Shown here: positions 34,273 through 45,300 of the stretch, in pieces
Layout of the letters: every line of letters starts with the position of its first letter
How positions within the stretch are numbered: the stretch's first letter is position 1
DNA from: Pleurostoma richardsiae
Taxonomy: Eukaryota; Ascomycota; Sordariomycetes; Calosphaeriales; Pleurostomataceae
Direction of reading: 5' to 3'
Length of the DNA: 64,000 nt
Assembly (NCBI GenBank): GCA_030052745.1
Contig: JANBVO010000042.1
Span: 124,001-188,000, forward strand
Position numbers and translations under genes: made by a program
Notes under the pieces: model-generated
The model's database searches: none
Told to the model about the DNA's origin: nothing
Seen by the model: the letters and a program-made list of their open reading frames with translations, nothing else

Positions 34273-35213
34273 TGGCAACGAACCGCGGACTGGCGAGCTC
34301 ACGATGGGCCTCGTCGTCAGCCTGGCGATCGAGCTCTCTTCCTTCCCTAGGACGCAACCCCACGCACCAGAGGACGACAGCTCCTCCCGTTTCTACGGCC
34401 GCGTCTGCTCCCTCTGTAGCGCACCCGTCCAACGGTACTAGCGAGCCCGTTACCACCCGCGGTCCAGGAACGCCCTCTGCCGCCGCGGAGCTCATGCGTT
34501 ACACCAAGATCGTCCGCCGCCTCAAGTGGAAGCTGCCATTCCTGGCGCACGGCTACCACCAGGCCACCTTCCAAGTGGACGCGTGCACCGAGGTCGAGAG
34601 GCCCCAGATCGAAGCCCAGGTCGCCGAGGCGGAGCTCATGTTCAAGCTGGACTTCTTCGAGTACTATATGCTTATCGAGCGTGCCCTGGTACATCTGCTC
34701 GGCGTCTTCGGCATTACAATCTCGCGGGACTTTGCCGAGCGGCACCTGGAGGCGATGTTGGAGGAGCAGAAAGCGCGGCAGAAGGCGCATCAGCAGCAAG
34801 GGCGCAACGGCCACGACACAGCGCCAGTACCGTCTGCGAGGAGCGACCACCGCTACCACGCCAACGTCCTGGAAGCCCTGGATAACGTCGAAAACCCGCT
34901 GCACGAGGCGCTGGGCATGGGCGACGTGCGCCGGCAACTGGGCCGGGCTAAGGACTTACGAAACCGCTGGAAGAACGCGGACGATGGAGTAGATCCGGCC
35001 CGCGCCGCGGCCGCGCCGCTGGAGAGCTACGATCTAGAGCGGATCCTCGAGACCATCTTCGAGGGGTTTGACCGGGGGTATCTCGTGGCGGAGCAGTTTG
35101 TTCTCGAAGAGCAGCAACGGCAAGCGGCTGCGGGGATGAGTGAGCCGAGCTGGGACACGGAGGAGCAGCAGTGGGAGTTCATGGTTGATGCTATGGACTG
35201 GGAGGCGGTATGA
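34269..35213 (+). CDS. Conserved-type fungal protein of unknown function
   Basis: A single exon encodes 314 residues from the first of two adjacent ATGs (34269 and 34272). Residues 1 to about 75 are Ser/Thr/Pro/Ala-rich and probably disordered. After that comes a compact helical domain beginning MRYTKIVRRLKWKLPFLAHG, with AELMFKLDFFEYYMLIERAL and VHLLGVFGITIS as amphipathic or hydrophobic helices. A charged, Gln-rich stretch (LEEQKARQKAHQQQGRNGHD) and an acidic C terminus (WDTEEQQWEFMVDAMDWEAV) follow. I do not recognise a family. The good GC-ending codon use and the ordered hydrophobic pattern argue that it is real. An overlapping uORF precedes it. Confidence 0.75.
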   Translation: MMATNRGLASSRWASSSAWRSSSLPSLGRNPTHQRTTAPPVSTAASAPSVAHPSNGTSEPVTTRGPGTPSAAAELMRYTKIVRRLKWKLPFLAHGYHQATFQVDACTEVERPQIEAQVAEAELMFKLDFFEYYMLIERALVHLLGVFGITISRDFAERHLEAMLEEQKARQKAHQQQGRNGHDTAPVPSARSDHRYHANVLEALDNVENPLHEALGMGDVRRQLGRAKDLRNRWKNADDGVDPARAAAAPLESYDLERILETIFEGFDRGYLVAEQFVLEEQQRQAAAGMSEPSWDTEEQQWEFMVDAMDWEAV

Positions 35214-35543
35214 TTGTTGGATGGGATAGACTCCCCGTACCCTCGGCACACCCTTCCTGATGTGGACTCTCCCATGGACTGCAGTTGGTCTGGCGTTGGA
35301 TGCTTCTTGTCCTCTGGTCTTCTGACCTCGTTTGGCGTTCAGTGAGAGGAACTGTAATACCCCAGCACCGATAGATAGAATTGCTTGTACTAGATACCCT
35401 TTACCCTAGGTATGTTGCCTTCTCTTTCAGATGCTTTTTCTTTATGTCTTCATGGTGGTCCAAGCTGGAGGAGTCGTGGCCATCACCGTGCTAGGTTATA
35501 TGCCTCTTCAGGGGCGAGACAAAAGGCAGACTAACGGACAAGC

Positions 35544-35550
35544 AAAAAAA
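35544..35550 (-). terminator. RNA polymerase III terminator (T7) of the tRNA
   Basis: Seven A residues on the plus strand are a run of seven T on the tRNA strand, 13 nt beyond the tRNA 3' end. This is the standard polymerase III stop signal. Confidence 0.8.
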
Positions 35551-35563
35551 GAATCTGATTGCT

Positions 35564-35655
35564 CTCGGACACGGGGAGTCGAACCCCGGGCTGACGAGTA
35601 ACTCCAATGTGTTTGGAATTGAGAGTCGTCGATGTTACCGCTACACCATGCCCGA
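35564..35655 (-). tRNA. trnE-CUC: tRNA-Glu (CTC) with a 21-nt intron
   Basis: On the minus strand the 7-bp acceptor stem (TCGGGCA with TGTCCGA) closes completely with one G-T wobble. The D stem is GTGT/ACAT, the anticodon stem GACGA/TCGTC and the T stem CGGGG/CCCCG around loop TTCGACT. The variable loop has 4 nt, and the discriminator base is G. The anticodon loop reads C-T-CTC-A, then a 21-nt intron (about 35599-35619) at the canonical position after base 37, then C. The mature RNA has 71 nt before CCA addition. The GTGTAGCGGTAACATC D-arm is typical of tRNA-Glu. A T7 terminator follows. Confidence 0.93.
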
Positions 35656-37853
35656 TTCTTGGGGCTCTGTTGGGGTCCGGCGCCGTTAGGACGACTTACT
35701 CGGCACTGAGCACGCCGGTGACAGAAAATTTGCTGGGTGGACCGCAGGTGCATCCACCATGACACATCTCGAGGTGAACAAGGTTCCACATGAGAGGAAG
35801 AGAAGACCTCTGGAACAGTGAATTATCCACTGTCTTTCAAGGAAGCATTCATGCTGCTGAGCTTGAAGCGGAGGACCTTTGGTGTATTTCAAGGATCCAG
35901 ATGCCTATGCCGTCAGAATAGCTAGGAACAACTGTCTCTACGGCGGTGCTCTATCTATACCTTTGATAGAACGCAGGACATCTCCTGTAGTTCGAAAGAA
36001 CCCATCGCTGCGCCTGTTACAATGAGCAAAACGACATTAACGCAAGTTACGGTATGCTCATGACTGAATTCTCTTCAATATATATTTATGCTCTTAAGGG
36101 GACCGGACCAGAAGCACCATCTTCATGTACTGCTAGTTGCTATCCGTAATCAAGATCATACCGTCCAGCAGTTGCCTGAATCTGTCTTAGTTATATTTGA
36201 CTTTTTCCACCACGATAACAAGAGCTTGCGGTCACAGGGGAACACTTAGCTTGAACAAGGATCACGGCACACCAGACTGGATCAGGCTTTTGACAACAAC
36301 TTCCAGAGCAGTCGAGACGAGATCACTGTGACCCGGGCACCGAGTATCTATACCCTCTTCCTTGTACATGCATTAGATTTCAGCTCTCCAGTTTCTCATG
36401 CCTACAAAGGAAATTAGGGTTACTCATGTGAGCGGCAGCCTAGTCAGTTAACCACAACAGAAGATGCTTGTCCGCGATTATAGAGTCACAGTATAGTCAC
36501 CCGACGAAAGATCACTGGCATGGCAAGCACTGCAGGCCATACCATTGTTCGTCCATTTCTTTGTTGTATCTTCCTGGGCGTTCATGATTCTGCAACCGAT
36601 CTAGGAGGACTCTTTGGAGGAGTTGTCTTGAAAACGAAGCCGATCAACCGACAAGTCCTGGCTCCAGGGGTGAATCTGAACCTCGCCTGCAGAGTTACAA
36701 CATACATTGCATACTGACCGTGACCATGGTGTTTTGGAGCTTTCTTCTTCCATCTAGGCTTCGAGCTTCAAGTAACTGCCGCAGTATAGCTGTAGCGATA
36801 GACGCACCGGGGTGTCTTCTCGAGATGGCCTCCCAGAGTCAAGCTGCCTCAACGCAGTCCCTGTTTTATTCATATCCAAGAACTGCAAAGTCATAGAGAC
36901 CGCTGAGCAGGGGAGACACTGTATCAATCGTCCAAAGCTCGCATCAAGATCCCCAACGGCGTCACAGTCTCAAGGAAAGACATAAGTACATGTTAACTTC
37001 GAACCTGGCGGCCCCTGTAACTGTTCAATAGCTGGACAACGCATGCCCACGCCTTGTATGCGTCATGGTCCTTTCTTTGACCTCCTGTCGTTGTGTACGG
37101 AGGACTGTACTAAAAGAACTGTCTCACCGTTTCTGAGAGTTAGAACAAATGGTGTAATAGGAAATAAAGTTCACCATACGGTATTTTCCACTATCCTTTC
37201 CGGGAGGTTGAACTGAAAGAACAATCGTACAGATGACCTAAAGCCCGTAGACCCTTCGAATCTTTCAGCGGGAAGGCCTTGTAACAAAGTCTGTCTGAGC
37301 TGAAACCTAGGCACATTGTATAATGCCACCAATTAATTGAAAGCGGAGAGACAGTTCTTTTGATAGGGTCCTCTGTAGATTATTTCGAGAGACAACTGCT
37401 GTGAAATGGGTGCAAGTTGGAGTCTCCTTAAAGGCACTTGGCAGCAGCTGTCACGCAACTGCTGCAGCCGCCATTGCACGTTGAAAGTAAGTGCTCAAGG
37501 CGCGGCTCAAGCTCCAGGGACCTCTTCATCTTGCGCATAACGCCACGAACGCAGCAGCAAGCTGGACCTGGTATATCCATTACTTTTCTCGGACTTTGCA
37601 TGCCACCCTCAAAACAATTATCTGCTCAGCAACTGGGATACACCTTTCTCTCAGGAACCCTCGGATTTCTTGTTGCCGCTGCTGGGCCAGTCAATATTTA
37701 TTGCGGAGCCGGTTCCGTCCGTCCCACCTGCAAAAGGCCTCCGAGACCGTCAGTCGGGCTGGAGACATGCGGATGCCGCCGATCGCACACGGCCAATAAC
37801 ACCTGGAGCTCTTCGGAAGGTGAACTACCCAATATTTTGATCTACCAGGAATC
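35656..37853. other. Gene-poor, AT-richer stretch
   Basis: About 2.2 kb with lower GC than the flanking gene block (for example around 36060-36090 and 37130-37200) and no open frame above about 65 codons until near 37.4 kb. It may be an old, mutated insertion, but I recognise no transposase, reverse transcriptase or terminal repeats. Confidence 0.5.
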
Positions 37854-38741
37854 ATGTTCGAGACGAACCCGAGTCTCATCTACGATGCCGAAGACGGAGG
37901 TCTCCCGTCGTCTCCGGTCCCGCTGGTCCTGATCCACGACGGCGGCGGCACCTGCTTCTCGTATTGGTGCCTGAACCCCATCGCTAGGACTCTGTATGGA
38001 ATACACAACCCTCATTACCACTCCGGCAAGACCTGGTCCGGCGGGATCCCCGAGATGGCCCGCCACTACGTCGCCCTGCTGCGGCGGGTCGTGCCGCGGG
38101 GACCCCTCATCCTCGGGGGCTGGTCCCTGGGAGGCTTGATAGCGCTCGAAATGGCGCACGTCCTCGAGCAGGACTCCCTGCTCAGGGTCGTCGGAATTGT
38201 CATGGTGGACAGCATATGTCCCAGGGCTTTCAAGGTGGTCTCGGATGTCCCAGTCGTGCCGTATAAGCAGGAATGGGGTCCGAACACGAAGGAGGAGACC
38301 AAGATCTGCGTTGAGCGCTGCTTCGACGAGGCGCGCAAGATGGTCGGGCAATACGAACTTCCGGTCTGGAGGCCGGACATGCCACCGACGGACAAGCGAG
38401 ACGAACCACAGGCTGGAGAATCTCGCGATGATCCGCTCTTAGGCGGGCGATCTTCAACTGGCCTGGGCTCCTCGGTGGTCAGCGGCCCACCACCGGTGAT
38501 TCTCTTACGGGCAATGGAATCTGTCCCTGTCCCTGAGAACGCTGTCGGTCACGTTGATGTCGCCCGTGATGACCGATTACTTGGCTGGGGCGAGTATCGA
38601 GCAGATCTCGTGCGGCAGGTGGTGGATATTCCGGGCCATCACTTCAACATATTCGCGATGCAGCATATAGATACGGTGTCGGAGAAGCTACGCAAGGCCT
38701 GCCAGACCCTTGAAACATCGGCTCACACTGGAGCATTCTGA
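37854..38741 (+). CDS. Stand-alone thioesterase (alpha/beta hydrolase, secondary-metabolism type)
   Basis: A single exon encodes 295 residues. It has the fold pattern of type II thioesterases: PLVLIHDGGGTCFSYW (oxyanion region, about 24-39), GGWSLGG with nucleophile Ser91, VGIVMVDS for the acid region and PGHHFNIF for the catalytic histidine near residue 267. Such enzymes release or proofread acyl chains on polyketide or non-ribosomal peptide synthases. No synthase lies within this window, so it is an orphan here, either a cluster remnant or a free-standing hydrolase. A Pro/Gly/Ser-rich, poorly conserved stretch occurs around 185-215. The start is the first ATG of the frame. Confidence 0.82.
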   Translation: MFETNPSLIYDAEDGGLPSSPVPLVLIHDGGGTCFSYWCLNPIARTLYGIHNPHYHSGKTWSGGIPEMARHYVALLRRVVPRGPLILGGWSLGGLIALEMAHVLEQDSLLRVVGIVMVDSICPRAFKVVSDVPVVPYKQEWGPNTKEETKICVERCFDEARKMVGQYELPVWRPDMPPTDKRDEPQAGESRDDPLLGGRSSTGLGSSVVSGPPPVILLRAMESVPVPENAVGHVDVARDDRLLGWGEYRADLVRQVVDIPGHHFNIFAMQHIDTVSEKLRKACQTLETSAHTGAF

Positions 38742-39950
38742 TTTTGGGCCGAGGGGGGCTACATCAACGGACTTGGTCTGTTTAGCCAAGCGGTTATGGT
38801 ATCGTATAAAGACGCGACAGCAACCTAGAGAAGGACTTGGAGGCTCCAAGTCGGATATATGACTCATGGAATAGAGTTCCCTGTAGGCGCGCGGATATCC
38901 CAGCAGCCTCGAGAACCATGTTGGGGATGACTGTCTAGATAGGTACCCCAAAATCATAAACTTCATCGTGGACAGCAAGAGCCGAGAAATACACTGTGTC
39001 TGAGATCTTGTTTGAGACTCCATCATGACCAATTTTCTTCGTCCAACCTTACCAGCTGAGGCAGATTAGAATCGACTGGACTGAAGTACGTTGTTATTCT
39101 TCTGTCTTCCATGCCGCTTGAGACATCGATCCTACTGTAAATGCTCTGTAATCTCTGTGTTACTTTATAGTTTCTTAGTCCACGCTTCATCACCCCTGTC
39201 TGGTAGAAGACGACTTGCTCTGTCTCTCCCCTCCGCCTTAACCTAGTGCGTTTCTTGAATCCAAGCTCTTTCTTCACCTTCTGGATCGTCGTCCTACTGG
39301 ACATCGAGGATACGACTACCATAGAAGCCCTCCATACCGCCGGCGTTAAACAGTTCAAGTTTCTACCTGCAAGCGAGTAGTTCACCGACGCATTAAGACT
39401 CATGTAGGGAGATATGAATGGACGTTTCATCTGATCAGATCTCTCCGACGAGCCCGCCATTGCGCCCCCATCAGTATGACGGCCGTAGTGCTGTGGCCTG
39501 TGGGGCTGCCCAGCCAACTGCCGGACCGGACCACCCGCGCTGAAGGGCCACTGTAACCTGCTCGTCTAGTGCCTGGGGATGTGCTAAAATTGGCCCATGT
39601 TAGCGGCTTAGCCTGCAATACGAGCCGTGCAAGTGCCGATCGCGTCTCACAGTTGGGCTCAACACGAAATCCAGCGGCCCAGTGACCACTCGGCGCTCAC
39701 GGCATGAACAGCTGGCCGTGGGATCTATCAGCGAGAGCAACCAAGGTGATCTCACGTAAAGAGCGGATGCAAGGGACGCCCGCTGTTCTCCGGACTATGA
39801 CGACTGCCCAGGACAGCGCATCACACGTTACAGGGGGCTGGTCTGGGCTTCGGGATACAATCCGAGGATGGAGACGGAATCGTCGGGTAAATGAGCGAGA
39901 GCATGATCTTTTGGCGGACGAATGAAGAGAATACTAGACGAAATAGCAGA
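38742..39950. other. Intergenic, possible transposase-like fragment
   Basis: 1.2 kb without a supported gene. On the minus strand about 39.02-39.52 kb an open frame of about 160 codons includes SSRTTIQKVKKELGFKKRTR, which faintly resembles the helix-turn-helix of Tc1/mariner transposases. No DDE catalytic region or terminal repeats were found. Confidence 0.4.
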
Positions 39951-39957
39951 TATAAAG
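39951..39957 (+). promoter_or_regulatory. TATA box (TATAAAG) of the cerato-platanin gene
   Basis: TATAAAG lies 137 bp before the ATG of the cerato-platanin gene, in front of a CT-rich stretch that usually marks the transcription start in fungi. A strong TATA box suits a highly expressed secreted protein. The function is inferred from position. Confidence 0.5.
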
Positions 39958-40087
39958 CTTTCAAAGCCGCCTGTCTGCTTCTCTCTCTGCCTCTCGATAT
40001 CATCAGCAGCATCTAACAACGCTCGCGCCTCAAGGACATCATCCTCCATTCCAGCAGCTAATAACTCCAGAAACCAACTCTTCAAAC

Positions 40088-40642
40088 ATGTATTTCCCCA
40101 AGATTCTCAGCCTCTTCTCCCTTGCCGCTGCTGCCAGCGCTGCGAGTGGTAGGTCTCCCCCACTACGATCTCCAACCCCTTCAAGTGGGCGGCAATCCAG
40201 GTATCTGACGCTGGCGGTACAGTCTCATACGACACGGGATACGACGACGGCAGCCGCTCCCTCACGGTCGTCAGCTGCTCCGACGGGCCCAACGGCCTGA
40301 TCACCCGGTACGGCTGGCAGACGCAGGGCGCCATCCCCAGGTTCCCGTACATCGGCGGTGTCGACGCCGTCGCCGGCTGGAACTCCCCAAGCGTATGGCG
40401 GCCTCCTCCTTCCTAGCTCTATTTCGCCCTGGCTAACGAGGGTCTGCTCAAAACAGTGCGGCACCTGCTGGCAGCTTGACTACAATGGCAGGAGCATCTT
40501 TGTCCTCGCTGTCGACCACGCGGCGTCGGGCTTCAACATCGCCCTTGATGCCATGAACGACCTCACCAACGGGCAGGCGACTTTCCTGGGACGTGTCGAT
40601 GCTACTGCCACTCAGGTCGACGTCAGTAACTGCGGAATTTGA
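40088..40642 (+). CDS. Cerato-platanin family small secreted protein
   Basis: Three exons (40088-40148, 40223-40392, 40457-40642; introns 74 and 64 bp) encode 138 residues. The first 18 or so form a signal peptide ([18 protein letters not shown]). The mature protein begins [10 protein letters not shown], followed by the family hallmarks [29 protein letters not shown], and a C-terminal VDVSNCGI. Four cysteines fit the two conserved disulfides. Cerato-platanins are expansin-like, chitin-binding proteins found in the cell wall and culture medium of ascomycetes and basidiomycetes. In plant-associated species they act as elicitors of plant defence, but they also occur in saprotrophs. The second intron falls between the Ser and Cys codons of the conserved NSPSCGTCW block. 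Confidence 0.95.
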
Positions 40643-40866
40643 ACAGGACTGGCTCGAACGACGTATAGGGGTCCATCGTGTTGCATGAATTGGCGTCTTC
40701 TTTCTGGTCACTCATTTTCTAGCATATTGCATTACAGAGCGTCGGCATTCATCCTGCATTGAAATGGCGTCCCCGGAAACACATTCCTTAAATATACTTA
40801 ATGATTGTATCTCATAGAACTTATAAATGGAGTTTTCAAGTTCATATGAAGACAGAGTTGACATCT

Positions 40867-41811
40867 TCAAGCCCAGCCCGTGGTCTTTTGGACGAATATG
40901 GCGATATCGTGTAGCATATCTGCGGAGTACCAGTGGCCGAGGTCTTGGTATGTCTTTAGTGAGACAGTGACTCCTGTATTCTCCAGGAAAGCGGCAGTCT
41001 CTCTGGCCAGGGAAATGGGGACCCTATCATCCTGTCGTCCGTGCCCTAGAAAGACTGGAGTCTGTCTCAAAGGAATAGACTCATAGGGGGGACGTTTGAG
41101 TTCGAGTTCTTCACTGAGCCGCTTTACTGCCCTCAACCCCAGATCTGCGGGCTCAATGTCCTCTGCGGCCGAGCTAGTTCCAGACGCCGAGGAAGATGAA
41201 GATCGCTCGAAGGGGTCAAACCCATCGTCGGCCTCGTCTGACATCTTATTCCCCGAGCTCGGCTCCTCGTCCATGTGCCCAAGATACGGCATCCACCCAC
41301 ACATACCCACCACAGCGCCAAGAGGCTCCCCCTCCCACAGCAGCGAGGCAACCAGGATTGCCGCGCATCCCTGACTCAGTCCGCCCAGGACGACGTCGCG
41401 AGCGTTGCCACCGACGAGCTGGATCTCCCGCCTGATCAGCTCATGCAGGAACCCCACCGTGTACCGCAGCCCGTCGGCCTGAAGCTCCTCGCGGCGGAGC
41501 GCCCCGTCTTCCAGGTGCCAGCCGTCAAACCACTGGTTGATGATGCAGCGCCTGTAGATGGTAGCCCGGGACGGTGGTGCCGTCGGGAAGACGAATCTGG
41601 CGTGGGGAAGGACCGCTCGTAGGGTGAGTGAGTCGGCACCGCAGCTGGCGGCCCCAGAGCTGGGGAAGGGAGCTCGGATATGGGCAGAGAGCAGGGCAGG
41701 ACCGAAGCGCTCAGCGTTGGCGCCACGGTGGTGGAGGAGGATGAAGGTCTGTTTGTGCGGGAGGAGAGGGGGGATGACCAGAGGTTCGGGGAAGGCGGTA
41801 GAGGGACTCAT
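40867..41811 (-). CDS. Phospholipase/carboxylesterase family hydrolase (acyl-protein-thioesterase-like)
   Basis: A single exon encodes 314 residues from the ATG at 41811 (the longer frame opens at a GTG). The protein shows the acyl-protein thioesterase/carboxylesterase (Abhydrolase_2) plan: FILLHHRGANAERF (about 23-36), NQWFDGW before the catalytic core, VVLGGLSQGCAAIL with nucleophile Ser146, GHGRQDDRVP for the acid, and LGHWYS for the histidine. It is longer than APT1 (about 230) because of an acidic and Ser-rich insertion of about 40 residues around 180-225. Fungal relatives are often annotated as phospholipase/carboxylesterase; substrate cannot be inferred. It is tail-to-tail with the cerato-platanin gene, 224 bp apart. 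Confidence 0.85.
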   Translation of the reverse strand: MSPSTAFPEPLVIPPLLPHKQTFILLHHRGANAERFGPALLSAHIRAPFPSSGAASCGADSLTLRAVLPHARFVFPTAPPSRATIYRRCIINQWFDGWHLEDGALRREELQADGLRYTVGFLHELIRREIQLVGGNARDVVLGGLSQGCAAILVASLLWEGEPLGAVVGMCGWMPYLGHMDEEPSSGNKMSDEADDGFDPFERSSSSSASGTSSAAEDIEPADLGLRAVKRLSEELELKRPPYESIPLRQTPVFLGHGRQDDRVPISLARETAAFLENTGVTVSLKTYQDLGHWYSADMLHDIAIFVQKTTGWA

Positions 41812-42315
41812 CACGTTTGGTAATCCTCGTGGTCACTCGTCATAGAGTCAATCAGATGAAGAGGAATGGGAGGACGGAGACGTCACGGCCCTAGTTGAGC
41901 TTGAGACTCCTGCCATCAGCGGGTTTTCTTCTCTGATATCGTCAATTCACAGTCACTTGTGTCCTCCAAACAGCAATGAAAACTTATTTGCAGTCAAATA
42001 TCACTTGGGGAAAGTTGTAGGGGAGGCAGAATAGCAAGATATGGAGACAACCACTTTCAATCTCCTCGTTGTTGTTGCTCGGGTTGTGCGCATTGATTGT
42101 TGAGAATCAAGACGTCGGGTGTCGTCGTTCGCCAAGGGCGTCTCAGGGCTCCGCAGAGCCGCCAATCGTGGTGCGGAGCCCCTATTTCAGTCCTGCTACA
42201 GCGGGTACTTCCACATCTCTTACTGGGCATGACTAGCCATAGTTCACCAGCTCATCATCTGTATGCACATTCGTGGAGCACACCCGCAACGAGAGACTTG
42301 GTCTTCGTGCAACCG

Positions 42316-42338
42316 CCATGGGATGGTATATCCCATGG
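42316..42338. repeat. Perfect 9-bp inverted repeat
   Basis: Arms CCATGGGAT (42316-42324) and ATCCCATGG (42330-42338) are separated by 5 nt. No gene is nearby and no function is known. Confidence 0.7.
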
Positions 42339-45300
42339 ACGTTCCGGACCTTGATCACTGATCAACGCTCTTGCAGCGAATGTGGCAGCTTGTGCTCGAC
42401 GCTAAGTCTTCTCGGAAGCTTCTTCACTTCAGATTCCCATAGTGCTGAGCCGACGTACTCCTTTCGTACCTATGAGCTACAAGAAAGCAGAGCGGTATCT
42501 GCTTGCATGACGGCTGATTTGCCTCCTCGAGCCGCTGATAACGGCGCAGTTATGTGCTCATGAAGTGAACCCCTGAGCTGCCAAGCTGACACAGTTGGGA
42601 AAGAGTCGAGCTGCCCCGTCTACCCTGGAGGATTCACGTCGTTCGCCTAGCTCTTGGAATCTGATGTTCTTTCCACAGGGAGTTGAGAAGGACTCATGAG
42701 TCTGCGTGGGCTCTGGCGCACCGCTGCTTAACGTCTATCCTCTCACTGCGAAGCGGCTTCCGGTCGCCGGCGGTTCTACGGCCGATATTATCGTGCAGGT
42801 GTTGGTGTGCGGGCGTCGAAATCAGGATTGAGAGGTTGAGAGATAAGCCTTCTGCTATGCTAACATGCGCACACGGTCTCGGTAACTGGTCATGATCATC
42901 GTGACGACACCCACGATGCCTCCGCATTAGGCGTCCGAGGCACGCTCGCCCTACTGACATCGAGAGCTGTGCTTTGGACTTCAAGGTCCGACACTAGACT
43001 CACTCCGTCGCTCGTCGCAGCTACAGCATGTATTAAGCTCCTCCTTCCCCCCTGTCACAGCGCGGCTTACGACATGACTGTCTGGCCCATCGACTATCCC
43101 CATGCCTATCCCCCATGCTCGACACCTTCCCGGCCCTGGCCCGGGCCGCGATAGCGCCGAGCATGACGGGGTACTTACAAGTCGCAGGACGTCCAGCTGG
43201 CCCTGAAAGTGCTCAGGGGCGGGAGAGGTGGTGCTCGCTGTGCGAGGGACCGGGCATTGGCGTGCTATGTGCATTATGTGAAGGGGAGCTTGCAGACGGA
43301 ACAGTCCGTTCCTGCAGCAGTTTTTGGAAAAGAGGGCATGGCAAGAGAATCTACTGGTTCGTCAAACACCTTATGAGAGGCAGCAAAGGAGCGACAACAA
43401 TCTACCCTTGAGGGGCAGATGCCGACGACCCCCTGGACGAGACGGCGGATGTTGTCTGAGGCATATCTGCTGTCACATGCCTGTAAAGAGGATCTACACA
43501 ACAATGGCTCGTGGCTTGGCTAAGTTTGGACATCGTGTCTTCAATCCTCAGCGTGCCGGTCGGGCCTCAACCTTGGTACTTATCACAGCACGACGGCAGA
43601 GTTGGACGGAAGCAGCCGAGAGTCGGAGATCTCTAGCAGTAACATGTCGTCCACTGCATATTCAGATCGTGCCGCCCAGCCCGCGCCATCTGAAAGGATT
43701 CATTCGTGAGTCTGCCTGCCTAATATCGGAGCCGATATGCTACACGCGGAGGGCCCAAGTTCCTCCCAAGCGACATAAGGGCGATGCGGTCCCCTGTGCG
43801 AGTGTCCTAGTTTTATAAGTAACTGTTCCGGCAACCGGTATAGTTAGATGGAGGATGAAATGGCTTTGTACCGTCCCCAAGAAGATCGACTAAGGATCAA
43901 GGGGCCCACTGGATACCTGCCTCCATGCAAAGCCATTCCTATTTGCGATCTCCGTCCGAGGGAAACAGGTGAAACGATCGGGCCGACCAAGCAACCGCTC
44001 CTGTATAGAGCGCCCTTCCTGATGGTCCGGTCATGCAGCAACAGGAGCAATATCCCATGCGTCTCGGGCCTTCTGTGATGCGCTGTGTGGAGTCGGGCAG
44101 TCTACCCCATCTCTCCAGCACCTCTGGAGATAGGCTTCCCCGCAGTCTAGGGTCGCTAAAGGGGTTATGGCCGGGCGGAGCGCTCTGCTTCCCTGGAAAA
44201 GCTGCATCTGAGCGGCGGTAAGGTCTGCTAATCGACAGGACTTCCTGTGAGAAAGCGGACTACTTTGCAGTAGTCTAATAAACCGACTGGGGCTGTCTCC
44301 ATATCTCGGAAGCATCTTCTGACTGTCAGCGATGAGAGCTCAATGAGAGGGAAAGAAGGGAAAGTTGTGTTTAATGACTGGCGACATTGAGCCAATGGTA
44401 TGACTCTGGCTCACTGGGGGCTAAGACAAGGCTGAATGAAGTCCCAGACAAAATTGGCCTAGCAGAGTGAAACGGAATCTTAATGGTCTGGAACTCTGGA
44501 CGACATTCCTCCTTCGAAGATCAATCCCGCGACGCCTCGTCAGTCCGATCGACAATTACCGGGGAGCAGGCGTCCCCAGAATCAGCCGCCCGGATTCTCC
44601 TGCAAAGCAGTCTCTGTCTCTTCCCCATCACTCGACTGCGGAAGAACAGCAGGTTGCGAGCGCCTCCCAAACCGCGAGCCTTTTCGGGCCGTTCGCTCTT
44701 AGCGCGTCGCGGAGGATGGCACAGGAGCGACAGCGGGTGGGCCGCCTCCAACCAAACCAAAAACCCGGAAAATGGGTGCCCAGGACTCACCGGCTATTCC
44801 TGGAGATTCTCCGCTTCCCCAGGTTTGCTTGTTGCGTTTTCTTATCGGAGGGATGAGAACGAGACGGGACGAGTCGTGGTTCTGACGGCTGGAGTGAGCC
44901 ACCGGAGGCACAGGTTATCGATTGATTTGTTGATTGATGGAGCATTGCATCGGCCGTGTCAAACACAGCGGCGACAGTGCGTCGTCCCCACCGAGCCGTC
45001 TGTTTCCTCCAGCGGCACTGTCGGCGTGAGCGCACTCCTAGGAGCCTGGGAGTGACCAACAAGCATGAACGTCCCCTTCCATCCCGGAACACGAGCTTGC
45101 TCCGTACACGTACAAGAACAGACAGAAAAGCAGATGCTGAACCTTACCGGGACCGAGGAGGCCTGAGGGCAATACTTCTCCCTCCGTGGCAGAGCTGACC
45201 TCAGACGGGCTGAGACGGTTGGTTGGACACCCACGGCAGAGCCGGGCCAAGGTTGGCATTTCCATGTGTCACCAGAACCAGCGGATACGGAGAACACCGT

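Noticed and set aside
34347-34937. 196-codon minus-strand frame
   Set aside because: Antisense to the conserved unknown protein, which has the better composition and helical pattern.
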